DNA of 64,000 bases, taken from positions 2,604,001 to 2,668,000 of the forward strand of contig CM066294.1 in the NCBI GenBank assembly GCA_033816765.1. Direction: 5' to 3'. The notes below the pieces were generated by a model. The model was not told the origin of the DNA. It worked only from the letters and a program-made list of their open reading frames with translations, and searched no databases. Of the stretch, positions 10,540 to 20,789 are shown one piece after another. Source of the stretch: Nothopassalora personata. Its lineage: Eukaryota > Ascomycota > Dothideomycetes > Mycosphaerellales > Mycosphaerellaceae. Position numbers and translations under genes: made by a program. Position 1 is the stretch's first letter. Each line of letters opens with the position of its first letter.

Positions 10540-12435
10540 AGCGCGTTACTTACGAGGCGTAGTCGAGACTCGTAAGGGCTTTCGCGAGGCTACGTTTCTC
10601 CTAGATAACTATACGGATCTTAGCCTAGTGTCGTATAAGTATGTACTCCGACATTAAATGTAACCTATTAATAGGGTAAGGCTACCGAAGTTAGAGTCGT
10701 ATACGCATAACCTAGGGTATTGCTACGGCGCCTTTACGGTTCGGCTACGACTCGCTAATAACGCGGGAGTAGAGCGCGTAAGTAACGCTATCTACTATAC
10801 GGTATCTATAGGTAGGCCATTAGTAATTTTAGGTAGACCCTAGAGGTACCGTAATCGGATCGTAAAGAGCGATTGTAAGGACTAGTAGTTCTACGGCGCG
10901 GAGACGTATACGGTGAAGTAGCGTAGCGTAAGCGAGTTCCTTAAGGATCTCGGCGACTTAGAGCAGGTGTATACTATAAGTGTTCGTACGGTTACTATAG
11001 CGTCCGACGAAGGAGAAGGCTTAAACTAGCCTAAAGAGTTCGCTAACTTCTAAGATGTATACGTACCTAATAAGCGTGCGAAGCGTAAGCTACCCGACGG
11101 GGTTAAGTATACGATTAATCTCGTTAAAGGAAAGAAACCCCCCTTTAAGCCGCTATACTATTAATCCATTACGGAGTTAGAGGCTTTAAAGAAGTATATC
11201 GCCGAGGCAATAGAGAAGGGCTAGATTAAGCGGTCCGTAAGCGAGGCGGGTGCGCCTATCTTATTCGTACTAAAGAAAGACGGTACCCTTAGGCTCTATA
11301 TAGACTATAGAGGCTTAAATGAGATTATAGTAAAGAACCGATACCCCCTGCCCCTAATTAGCGAGACGCTAGATAGGCTATTAGGTTCTAGGTTCTTTAC
11401 TATAATCGATTTAAAGGACGCCTACTATCGTATCCCTATTAAGCGAGGCGATAAGTGGAAGACTACGTTTCGTACGCGATACGGACACTACGAGTACCTA
11501 GTAATGCCGTTCGGGTTAACTAACGCACTAGTAACCTTTTAAGGGTATATTAACAAGGCGCTAACCGGCTTAGTTAATAACATTTACGTAGTCTACCTAG
11601 ATAATATCCTTATCTATAGCGAGACGCGTAAGATATACGTACGAGCCGTACGCGAAGTACTTACGAGGCTACGGAAGTTTACTCTATTCGCAAACCCTAA
11701 GAAGTGTCACTTCTTCTAGGAGAGTATAGAGTTCCTTAGGTTTATCGTAAGCGCCGTAGGCGTGTCGATAGATAGGAGTAGGGTAGCCGCTATCGAGGAA
11801 TAGCCTACACCTACGACCTTTTATAAGGTCTAGTCCTTCCTTAGGTTTTGCAACTTCTACCGGCGTTTTGTAGAAGGATACTTAAGGGTCTATAAGCCCC
11901 TAACAGATCTACTAAAGGGATCTAAGGACGGTAAGAAGTAGGGCCCTCTTACGTGGACCTTAAGCAAAGAGTAGGCGTTTCGATAGCTTAAGGCCGGATT
12001 CTTAGGTATACTAATACTTAGGCACTTCGATCCTACGCTACGTACGCGAGTCGAAACCGACGCGTTAGGTTTCGCGATCGTAGGTATTATATCCTAATTG
12101 TTTAGTACTAAGTAGCATCCTATCGCGTTCTATTCACGTAAGATAATACTAGCCGAGTGTAACTACGAGACGCACAATTAGGAGCCACTTATAGTAGTTA
12201 AGGCTTTTAAGCATTAGAGGCTATACTTAGAGGGCGCTACGTATACGGTACGAGTACTAGTCGACTACGCTAACCTATAGGGCTTTATAATAGTAAAGTA
12301 GCTAAATGGGCGGTAAGCTTGATAGGCTACGTTCCTATAGTCTTTTAATTTTATAGTAGAGTATCGGCCGGGTAAGACTAACCTAGCCGACGCGCCTTCG
12401 AGACGTAGTAACTACGTAGCTATAACGTAATAAAC
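10540..12435 (+). pseudogene. Protease, reverse transcriptase and RNase H of element C
   Basis: In order: a retropepsin stretch EATFLLDNYTDLSLVS and later SIGRPLVILGRP; RT with [55 protein letters not shown] and the box VYLDNILIYS near 11,591-11,620 (Y-x-D-D with the second Asp turned to Asn); then RNase H with VETDALGFAIVGI, PIAFYSRKI and the end motif VEYRPGKTNLADAPSRR near 12,395. It is well preserved apart from TAG stops and G-to-A changes. Inactive as a protein. Confidence 0.9.
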
Positions 12436-12989
12436 TTCGAACTTGCTACCTACCTTATAAAGTAAGCTATCTTTCTAGAAGGAGTCTCTAGAAGGGATAA
12501 GCGAGCCGACGGTGAAGCGCGCGCTTACTACCTACGAGGCGATGTAGGGCGACATAGGCGCGGCAATAGTAGTACGGAGAGGTAACCTTCCCTATTAAGA
12601 TAAGCCGTCGTTACTAGTAGTAGTATGCGCTATAGTAATATAGGGTTAAGCTTATAGCTCGACGGGTAAGTTAATCCTACTCTTAATAAAGATCGCGTAG
12701 TAGTAAGACGACTAGTGTATCGTATACTTAGCGTAGGCGCTAAGTGCGAGGGACGCTAAGGGATAGTATATAAAGGATAACCTTATGTACTACGGAGACG
12801 CGATCGTAGTACCTAGGGATTACGTAATTAGGTCGCATCTAATTCGCATGTACTACGACGACGTCCTCGCGGGTTACTTTAGAAGGACTAAGACTAAAGA
12901 GCTGTTACGACGTAATTATTAGTAGGACTCACTTAGTACGGACGTAAAGTAATACGTCTAAGCCTATAGAACCTACTAGGGTTCGAAGG

Positions 12990-13870
12990 CTAAACGCTAT
13001 CGACCCTATAGTAGGCTATAACCGCTTCCTAGACCGGAGCGGCCGTAGTAGGAAATTACCATGGATTTTATTACGGACCTACCTCTAAGTACGCGAGCCG
13101 GTTACGTATATAATACGATCCTAGTAATAGTCGATCGCTACTTAAAAATGAGCTTATATATCCTAACGACGAAGACTTATATAGCCGTAGAGCTTACGAG
13201 GCTCCTACGAGACGAAGTCGTGCGACACTATAGTGTCCCGTTAGGTATAGTAAGCGACCGAGGTCCGGTCTTTACTAGTTAGTTTTAGAGTAACTTCTAC
13301 TTCGAGGCGCGTGTAAAGCGTAAGCTATCTACGGCCTTTTACCCTTAGACTAACGGCTAAACTAAGAGGGTAAACTAAACCCTCGAATAATATCTTCGTT
13401 ATTACTATAGTAATAATTAAACTAAGTAGGCTAAGTAGCTTATAGTTGCTAAATTCGTAGCTAATAATAGCATCTACCTAACACTACGGATGAGTCCGTT
13501 CGAGATAGCGTACGGTTAGCGACCTAAGATTACCCCTATACTAACTAGATCTCGAGACGAGACCTAGGGGGGGGGGAGGTACTAGTAGCGGTAATAGCTA
13601 CGAGTCGTATACGAAAACTACGCGCTACACTCGAGGAGCGATAGAAGGCTATAGTAGAAAGCTAGGCTCGCTACTATAATAAGACCTACTAAGCTAAGAC
13701 CTACCGCGTAGGTAACTTAGTCCTATTATTAACGAAGAACCTTAAGTTAGTAGTACTAAAGAAGAAGATAGGTCCGAAGTTTATCGGCCTATACCGCATT
13801 ACGGACGCTATCGGTTCGTAGGCGTACCGCCTAGCGCTACTAGCCGACTTAAGGCTCTATAACGTCTTCT
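12990..13870 (+). pseudogene. Integrase of element C
   Basis: From about 13,050 the frame reads EITMDFITDLPLSTRAGYVYNTILVIVDR and then PLGIVSDRGPVFTS, the catalytic core of a chromovirus integrase with two of its acidic residues visible. An open run of 73 codons survives at 13,061-13,282. Downstream come a FEIAYG-like region and the KKIGPKFIGLYRI-type GPY/F segment near 13,760. The family reaction is strand transfer of element cDNA into host DNA. Stops make it inactive. Confidence 0.85.
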
Positions 13871-13929
13871 ATGTCTCTCTCCTCGAGCCGTATATCGGTA
13901 GCGATAAGGATGGACCCGTACCCCCTCTA

Positions 13930-14120
13930 GCTAATAAGGACGGAGAGTATAAGGTAGAGGTAGTACTAGATAGGCGTAAGCGTAAGGGTAAGCTATAGTA
14001 TCTAGTCTAGTGGAAGGACTAGCTAGAGGAGTATAATAGCTAGGAACCGGCGGAGGGCCTCGTAAATGCGGATCGTATAGTAGCCGACTATAAGGCGTTA
14101 AGGAGAAGTAAATAAGACTA
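13930..14120 (+). pseudogene. Chromodomain at the integrase C-terminus of element C
   Basis: The frame gives VEVVLDRRKRKGKL, then YLV-x-WKD-x-LEEYNS-x-EPAEGL and ADYKALRRSK. This matches the chromodomain pattern E-x-I-L-x-x-R ... Y-L-V-K-W-x-G-Y-x-x-E-x-x-T-W-E-P, with TAG at the aromatic-cage Trp positions. It defines the element as a chromovirus, whose chromodomain is thought to direct insertion to modified histones, in keeping with nesting in heterochromatin. Confidence 0.8.
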
Positions 14121-14229
14121 ACATAGGAGCACTAGAGTATAAATAAAACTTTTCTTAACTATACATAAAACAAAAGCTAAAGAGTAGCGCGCCTACTAGG
14201 GGCTACGTAGAGTAGTAGTAGGCGAGGAG

Positions 14230-15300
14230 CCCGCGAGTAGCGTGTAAGGCGAGCGCCTCAGTTGTCGTCGTCGCGTAGTAACTTAGGTAGGAATGCCTAG
14301 TCGGCGGCGGTAGTATTAATGTTCTACGCCTATAGGAACTAGGACTACGGTTAGTAGGGTACACGTATACGAGGAACATACGACTTACGGCGCGGCCGAG
14401 TTTAAACAGCCTATTAAGGGCGCGGTTCTACTCCTACTAGAGCGCGAGGGCTACGGCGGCGGGGGCGGCGGCAGTAGTAGCGGCGGCGGGGGCACGTATA
14501 CGGGTCTCCCCGGTACGCTTGTGCCTATAGGCATTAAACTGCCTAATAGCCTATAGAAAGGGTTAGCTAAAGCATAGGAGACGTACTAGAGCCCCCCCGC
14601 GAGTAGTAGTCGACTCGTAGGAGCAAAGTAGCGACTTACCTCCGTAATATCGTTACCTAGCTAGGCATATAGGCGGATCTACTCTACTAGCTCCTACTAC
14701 TAGAGGTCTATAGGCGCCTAGCCTATTATGGCCGTAAGGAAGTTGCGCTAGGAGCGCGCGGCGCGTAGGCGGCTTACTAGCGAGGCGATAGCGTAGCTAG
14801 TATTAGGCTCGCACTTATGTCTATTACGCCTATAGCGGCCGCACTTCTTTAGGAGCTCGCCGGTAGTAATACTATTACAGTTATCGGCTTCGTCTAGTAA
14901 GTAGTTAGTATACGAATCGTAGGCGGCGCGCGTAGAGACTTACCCTTAACGAAGTATAGGAGGTACCGTATATATATGTTAATCCTCTACGAGAGCTTAG
15001 TAGCGGGTAAGGGCGTTAGTAGCTACGAGGGGGATGCTAGTTGCTTACGACTACTAGGCGTTCTAGGTACGTCGCGTACTAGAGCCGCCTAGCGGCGCTC
15101 GTCTTCTAAGGTACTAGTAGTACTATCGCTACTAATGCTACGGGAGGAGCCGGAGCGGCTAGAGGACGGAGGCGAGGAGGGCCCGTTAGATATAATAATA
15201 ATAATGCTAGCGAGGCGCTTACGGTAAGGGTACGGTACGGGTGCGTAGTAGTAGTGTAACGGAGGTAGTGCGCTAGGGAACGTACTAGGAGAATAGGGCT
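14230..15300 (-). pseudogene. Antisense reading frame in the 3' region of element C, with an apparent intron
   Basis: On the minus strand, opposite to gag-pol, a coherent frame runs between pol and the 3' LTR, broken only by RIP-type TAG/TAA codons. The N-terminal part is Ser-rich. The middle has a Cys-rich stretch (GELLKKCGRYRRNRHKC), then a basic/Trp-rich region and a Pro-rich segment. Two frames join through a candidate intron at 14,943-14,894 (50 bp): donor GTAAGT, branch TACTAAC, acceptor TAG. The splice restores ...FVK-DEADNC... in phase. I do not recognise the product. Additional antisense frames at this position are known in some plant Ty3/gypsy lineages. Ends are approximate. Confidence 0.55.
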
Positions 15301-15493
15301 AGGTTAGGCTAGAGTTTTATGCCCCTAACTAGCTACGTCGGTATAGTAACTAAGCCTTACTTACCTATACCTACATAACGATACGTACGTAACCCGCATA
15401 TAGCCGCATAGTAACTATAGTTCTAGAAGTACGTAGGAACCTCTACGTAGCAACTAGCGAGCTAAGGACAGCTCGTACGGGAGGGGAGGCAAT

Positions 15494-15689
15494 TATAAGG
15501 GGTAGCCTAGTAGCTAACCCTTATATATAGCCTTATATGTAATATACGGTCGCGACCGGCTACTAAGCCGCACGTAACACGTATACGTACACCTTACGAC
15601 GCGCGATGCGTCTTGAATAAAAGGCAAGAATTAGTTCATCTACGACTAGTAGGTCATAGGCGTGCTATACATTGCGACATCCCTTAATA
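15494..15689 (+). repeat. 3' LTR of element C
   Basis: A 196-bp partner of the 5' LTR, starting TATAAGGGGTAGCC and ending CATCCCTTAATA, followed directly by the ACTTA duplication (15,690-15,694). Confidence 0.9.
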
Positions 15690-16740
15690 ACTTACCTCTA
15701 GGTAATTAAGGATCGACTAAGTAAGACCGTCGTTTTAGAAGCGATGTCTACTATAAAGGCCGAGGACTACGCCGAAAGGTTTTTAGACTACTAGGTAAGA
15801 TACTATAGCCTACCTTAAGCTATTACAAGTAACCGGGATACTAACTAGACGAGTACCTTCTAGAGGACCTTCTATCGTTTAACCGGTATAAAATAGAGGC
15901 TTAGCTCCGCTTACTACCTATAAACCGACGGAGGCCCGGAAAGATTAAACTAGGAAGTCTAGGCTTACCTTCGTAACTATATTAACTATAAGTAGTCCGA
16001 CTAGAAACGCTAGCTCCCTACGGTATAACTTACTCTAAACGCGCGGTATTACGCTAGGCTAGAAATAAGCCCCTTCTTCGCGGTATACGGATACGAGACG
16101 CTATTACCCGTTTAGTTACAACCGGATCTAGAGACGTCTTAGCTAGACGCCGCGTAACGGGTAACGCTATTTATAGAAAGGATATAAAAGATTATAGACC
16201 TATATTAGGCGAGTATAGCGGAAGCCGCCTAAAGATAAGAGGACTACGCTAACCGGGATAGGAAGCCCGTACTAATCTATCGTATAGGCGATAAAGTTTA
16301 GCTAGATCTACGTAACTATATTACTATACGACTAAAGAAGAGTATCGACTATACACACGTAAAGTATACGGTAGTAGAAGTAATCTCGCCGTTATCTATA
16401 CGCTTATCTAGGATCCCCGACGGGATCTACCCGGTCTTCTATTCTAACTTACTATAACCTACGAGCTAAGACCCCTTACCTAGATAGGAGATCGACAATA
16501 AATAGCCGGACCCTATCTTAATTAAGTCTTACGAAGAGTAGTAGGTAGAAGAGATTCTTTACGCTAGAACTAAAGCTAGAGGTAGAGGCCGAGTACGTAA
16601 AGTCCTAGTAAAATAGACCGGATACTATAAGCCTATATAGGAACTATTAGGGTACCTCGCGGACATAGTAGCCGTAGATAACTTCGAGAAGAAATATAGT
16701 AACCTAATAACATATAATAGACCGAAGGAGGTATAGGATA
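15690..16740 (+). pseudogene. Integrase of element B, 3' part, with chromodomain-like end
   Basis: The integrase frame broken at 9,090 resumes here: VIKDRLSKTVVLEAMSTIKAED, then FYRLTGI, an ARLEISPFFAVYGYE block near 16,060, and the GPY/F-like VVEVISPLSIRLSRIPDG near 16,380. It ends with VEEILYARTKARGRGRVRKV and LVK-x-TGYYKP, a chromodomain-like tail. As in the rest of element B, Trp and Gln codons are replaced by TAG. Confidence 0.8.
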
Positions 16741-17416
16741 CGAAAAGGAAGGGGAAAACGGCGAAAACGTAAGAATTACTAAGGATTTAGCGTAGATATA
16801 GGCGTTAGGAAAAGAGTAGGCGTTTATTTTAGGCTAGGGAGACTTTTTAGAAGATAGAGAGAAGTAAGAAGGTATAGGTAAGTTTAAGGACGTTTTATTT
16901 TAGCGGCGTCCGCCGTAAAAGTAGCGGAGCCCGATTCCTTGCGAGATAGCTATATACTACAATAGCCCGGTTACGGCCCGCGCGAAAGACGAGAGTGCCC
17001 GAAGGCGAGTTAGAGGAGGCCGAGGCCTAATGTACGCGGCGCTAGCCTAGCTAGAGGTCGCGTAAGGCGCCCCTAGGACTAAAGAGGCGGTTAGCGATAG
17101 TTTTATAATAGGGTCCGTAGTATATACGTCTACCCGAAGGTAAGTTAGGTATTAGCTATAGTACCTATAACCTTAGCGGCGACCGTACTAAAAGAACCGG
17201 TAAGCGCGTATAAAGAGGCGGGGACTAGGGAAACTTACCGGGAGAGTACGCTAGTACGCTAGAGAGGCTTTAAAGCCTTCTAGGCTTTAAGGACGGCGTA
17301 GAGCTTAGTACGGGCGTCGTCGCTAAAAGACCGTAAGCCGGTAGAAAAGACGCGGAGGCCGCTAAGGAGGATACGTACGTACGGTTCTAGTTAGTAGCGC
17401 GGGTCTACTTAGCGTA
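16741..17416. other. 3' part of element B, no assignable product
   Basis: A purine-rich, RIP-mutated stretch after the integrase. Neither strand gives a frame I can recognise. It probably belongs to the untranslated 3' part of element B, but no LTR partner is visible. Confidence 0.5.
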
Positions 17417-17430
17417 GGCGGCGTAGGCGA
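17417..17430. repeat. Target site duplication of D2, left copy
   Basis: GGCGGCGTAGGCGA here and at 18,212-18,225 flank D2 (14 bp, perfect). Confidence 0.85.
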
Positions 17431-18211
17431 TTGATTGATTGATTGATTAATTGATTGATTATTCCATTAACGTGCTATTTGAGTCAAAGACTATGCAACA
17501 CGGGTCTCGAGAACGAGACCAAAATTTGAGAGAAGGAGAAAAGCCCCGTCGTACCCCGGACGTAAAAACTCCTTAAAAGATGCGAGCAACGCTCGCTATT
17601 CGAACCGTAAATCGAATATATTGCGGCGTAGTACGCGCGTACCCGGTAGTCGTGTCTTGTCGAGAATTGCGGTTTGTCGCCTTGCCCCGGGCGAGACAAG
17701 TTTTGCGCCCGTGTCTCGTTCTTGTTTTAAAAAGCCAAGCCGGCCGTACCCGTACGCACCGAGCAAAATCCCAAGAAACACCCGTTGCCTCTGTTTCAAT
17801 CCAGTCGCGTTCTCCGGTCTCGAGTGTAGCTCCTCGGTCGCAGTGGCCTCGCTGTCGTCCCCCCCTCGGCCTCTCTTGGTTCCAGCCGTGCAGTATACGT
17901 GGTTTGCGCCCCTAAACGCCTCTCTTGGTTCCAGCCGGCAGTTTACGTGGTTTGCCGGGACGACAGGTAGACAGCGCCTTCGTTGTTCGAGCGACGTGTA
18001 CGCTATGTACGTCGCTTTCCCTTCTCGCAGTTCCGGAGTTCTTGTTTGTAGATTTTGAGCGTATCTCGTTCGTTCGGTTCGTCCGACCTGTCTTTTCTTG
18101 TTTCGAGTCGAGTAGGCTTGTATTTTTCGAGAGAGAGAGTCTTAGTTTCTCTTCGTCGTAACGAAGATACTTACGTCGTCCGCCGCGTGAAGGCGCTCTC
18201 TATAGGACGAC
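17431..18211 (-). mobile_element. Element D2: second, nearly identical copy of the ribozyme-headed retroposon
   Basis: Minus-strand unit of 0.78 kb. Apart from a longer AATC-type tail (17,431-17,465) and one base in the run near 17,799 (TTTCAATCC against TTTCAAATCC in D1), it appears identical to D1. It is flanked by a perfect 14-bp duplication. It has no coding capacity and no RIP, in contrast to element B around it. D1 and D2 are 11 kb apart in the same orientation. Confidence 0.85.
18134..18211 (-). ncRNA. HDV-like self-cleaving ribozyme at the 5' end of D2
   Basis: Same sequence as in D1: P1 GTCGTCC/GGACGAC, P2 AGAGAG/CTCTCT, P3 GCC/GGC around loop TTCACGC, P4 TCTTCGT/ACGAAGA, and the catalytic strand with CTAAG. 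Nucleotide 1 is at 18,211, one base from the target duplication. Confidence 0.85.
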
Positions 18212-18225
18212 GGCGGCGTAGGCGA
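18212..18225. repeat. Target site duplication of D2, right copy
   Basis: GGCGGCGTAGGCGA, directly after ribozyme nt 1. Confidence 0.85.
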
Positions 18226-18825
18226 ACTCCGGCCTAAAACGCGCGGTTAGTAATAACTTTCCTTCGGGGTCCGCGTAGTATATATATATCCTCGCAATAC
18301 TTACGGTAAGTAGTATAGGCCTAGTAGGCGCGAGCGGTAGCGCCCTAGGAATAATTAGCGGATCCCGATAAGAATATAGCGAAGGCCGGTACTTATATAC
18401 TAGGAGACGTAGTCTACGCTAGTAGTAGCGTAGGAAACGTAGTAGATAAGGCGTTAGGCTATTTTATACTACGTTCCGGTTAGAGTATATTAGTCTCCGT
18501 TTAAATTTATTTAGACTTACTTAATAGTATTAATAGGAGATATAGTAGTAGTAGTAGTAGTTTCTATTTACGGTATACTATTAGTATCTATCGGAGCCCG
18601 CGGGGAAAATGTCGGATCCCTAAGCAGTAGGTAAGAGATACGTAACCGTAAACCCCCTAAGGCTAAGGACGCTTAGCTCGGGGGAGGGGGAGGGGCTACT
18701 TACGCTTACGGTAGGTAATAAGGAAAAGAAAGAAAGAAAAAGAGAACGAGAACCTAAAGAAATGTTCTAGGTTCCTATTATTTATATATAATAATAGCTA
18801 TTATTACTTAGTAGATAATAGTATT
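18226..18825. other. RIP-mutated DNA between elements B and K, no gene
   Basis: It continues element B for an unknown distance. It holds a short (AGT)n run near 18,545-18,560 and A/G-rich DNA near 18,720-18,750. No coding motif was recognised. Confidence 0.5.
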
Positions 18826-19189
18826 AACGACTAATGGGTTGTATTAACCTTAGGTTTAAAGGCGGTCCCTTAGGTCTAACTTGCCCTAATTTCATTTAGG
18901 TTTAATTAGACCTTTAGGTAAGCTAGTAGGACCTAGTATAGCTATTAAGATATATACTACGTAGTTAAGCATTGTAAGCGTAGCATTAAGGCAACAATTC
19001 AATTTATACCTCTTAAGTAGAGGGTATAGGGGATTAAGTCCGCTAATCCTCTTATTTTATCTAGCTACTACGCTACTTGTCACGTGACCTAATTTTACGG
19101 TCCCGGGACCGGCAAATACCCCTACTTATATAAGCACCGCTCTATACTACTATAACTCGGACGGGCCTACATAGGGTAGTTAGTAGACA
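18826..19189 (+). repeat. LTR of element K family
   Basis: Shares near-full-length similarity with 32,110-32,474 and 46,537-46,900 (both opposite strand). It contains a GC palindrome ACGGTCCCGGGACCGG (19,097-19,112) that is kept in all copies. Borders were set where the three copies stop agreeing. Confidence 0.75.
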
Positions 19190-19459
19190 TTATTTTAGTA
19201 GTTAATAAGGGGGGGTTATGAAGTGTATACCCGGTAGCGTATTAGTATCTAGTTTATAAGGTTAAACTTACGGTTTAAGATTTAAGGTTTACGGTTAAGG
19301 TTATTACTTAAGGTTAAGGTTCACGGTTAAGGTCGTTACTTAAGGTTAAGGTTTACGGTTAAGGTCGACTAAGGTCGAAAACACTTAAGGTCTAAGGTAT
19401 TTAGCAACAATTACGGTTATAAGGTCCTATTAAGTAACAACTAGTATTAGCGCATTCTA

Positions 19460-20515
19460 AAGTAAGTACTACGTAATAATAGATACGGCTACATTACTAG
19501 AAAAACTTAGTACCTTTACCGACATAGGGAGAGGCTACGAACAGCCTATAAACCCTACGAAAATAGAAGGGGTCTATATAGACTCTATCCCTTATAAGGG
19601 GATAGAGGAATCGGAGGAAGGGGAAACACCTAAATCTAGTAAAGAAGGGAGAAGCGGAACTAACGCCGCTAAATTAGGTATAGGTATAGGAACGAATAGC
19701 ACAATTAGAATAGATACTATAACTACCCTCTTTAGACGATTAGTAGTAGTAATAGAAAACGCTAGCCCTCGCTTTCTACCTCTAGGAGGTGCTAAGAATC
19801 CGTTCTTTAATAGCACTAATGCTACTAAGTTCTAGAAGCGGTTTAGCGACCTAATAGACTAGTATCCGCCTCGGGCATCTATTAAGAAGGATAATTTATA
19901 GGGCAGGTTTAAGACAATTACAAAACTACTATCCGGCGTATAGTTATAAGACTACCTAGGTAGCTTACTAACAAGGCACGTTTTAGGAGGGCGTTCTTAT
20001 TAGAGTTCTTAAGGTTTAACGCCTACTTAATATTAGGGAGTCGGGAATATCTTAAAGAGATTGTTAGGGCGTAGTAAGGCAAGAGGCCCGAAGAATAGGA
20101 TATAAAGGAATTTATCCGCCTATTTATATCCTTAAGTGACCTAATTAAACCTAAGGATTTAGATAATAGCTCCCGGAGTCGCCTCCTCCTTTAGGGATTA
20201 CTAGAGGCAGTCGCGAAAGCGGTCTATAAGGCTTACGGGCTTTACCTAAAGTAACCTAAGAAGTTTAGGGACTTTTAGAGGATTCTCGATAAAGCTACTA
20301 GTATCGTAGATAGTAAGGAGGGATAGAAAGCTATATATATAGATTTCCCTCTTACTTTACCTTAGCTATAGCGCTTAGTCGTAAAGTAGATGCCGCGCCT
20401 TAAGCCTAAGATTAACACGCTTGAGAAGGCTACCTCTAGGACTGTTATTAATAATAACTTAATCTAGAAGGTAGCTAAAATGAGTATACGTATATACTAG
20501 CGTAGTCGCGTCGCG
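19460..20515 (+). pseudogene. Gag-like frame of element K
   Basis: The plus frame reads GIEESEEGETPKSSKEGRSG, then NSTIRIDTITTLFRRLVVV, ASPRFLPLGGAKNPFFN and KRFSDLID, with TAG stops where Trp or Gln are expected. The same protein can be read in K' on the minus strand (near 46,160-45,850), which supports real coding sequence. The uninterrupted minus-strand frame at 19,592-19,816 is a shadow. The product is Gag-like by position; no zinc knuckle is visible before the break. Confidence 0.55.
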
Positions 20516-20522
20516 GACGCGG

Positions 20523-20703
20523 TATAAGGGTAGCCTATAGCTAACCCTTATATATAATACGGCTATGCCCGGCTTAGTATGCCGCACGTAACGCGTATAC
20601 GTACACTAGGAGACGCGCATAGCGTTAATAGAAGAAAGTAAGCTTTAGTTCATCTACGATTAGAAGATCGTAGGCGTACTATACATTACGACATCCCCTT
20701 ATA
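20523..20703 (+). repeat. 5' LTR of element H
   Basis: A 181-bp LTR, TATAAGGGTAGCC...CATCCCCTTATA, related along its length to the 196-bp LTRs of element C. Confidence 0.8.
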
Positions 20704-20789
20704 GCCTTACGGCCCTTATAGTTCTAAAGCTTCCCTTCGTTACAATCTATACACGCTATAGAGCCCGATCGCGACGCATACGACGGCGA

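Larger units (their letters stand above)
9091..15689 (+). mobile_element. Element C: complete Ty3/gypsy chromovirus, RIP-degraded
   Basis: A 6.6-kb element with two 196-bp LTRs (9,091-9,286 and 15,494-15,689), flanked by the 5-bp duplication ACTTA. The LTR ends TATAAGGG...CCCTTAATA/ACA are RIP-altered TGTAAGGG...CCCTTACA. Plus-strand order: gag with zinc knuckle, protease, RT, RNase H, integrase, chromodomain. A long antisense reading frame lies between pol and the 3' LTR. It lies inside the integrase gene of element B, so it is younger than B, but it is itself heavily RIP-mutated. Confidence 0.92.
4518..18620 (+). mobile_element. Element B: Ty3/gypsy chromovirus, RIP-degraded and split by C, D1 and D2
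   Basis: The plus-strand order gag, zinc knuckle, protease, RT, RNase H, integrase, chromodomain-like C-terminus can be followed across three interruptions: D1 (6,322-7,084), C (9,091-15,689) and D2 (17,431-18,211). The coding thread resumes correctly after each: RT begins right after D1, and the integrase continues after C at 15,690. A TGTTACG start near 4,525 may be its LTR, but no matching 3' LTR is present, so both ends are approximate. All frames contain many TAG/TAA stops. Confidence 0.8.
18826..20522 (+). mobile_element. Element K: 5' LTR and gag of a gypsy-type retrotransposon, cut by H
   Basis: The LTR (about 18,826-19,189) is shared with a solo LTR (32,110-32,474) and with the minus-strand copy K' (46,537-46,900). 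After it comes a leader rich in GGTTAAGG-like repeats (19,260-19,380), then a Gag-like frame from about 19,460. At 20,522 the sequence GACGCGG breaks into the LTR of H. In K' the same position continues uninterrupted (GACGCGGGTGCC on its coding strand), so K' is the empty site for the H insertion. Confidence 0.75.

Noticed and set aside
19592..19816. 74-codon minus-strand frame, also seen at 45,930-46,154 on plus
   Set aside because: Antisense shadow of the K/K' Gag-like frame. The sense reading is the one with RIP-type stops at conserved positions.
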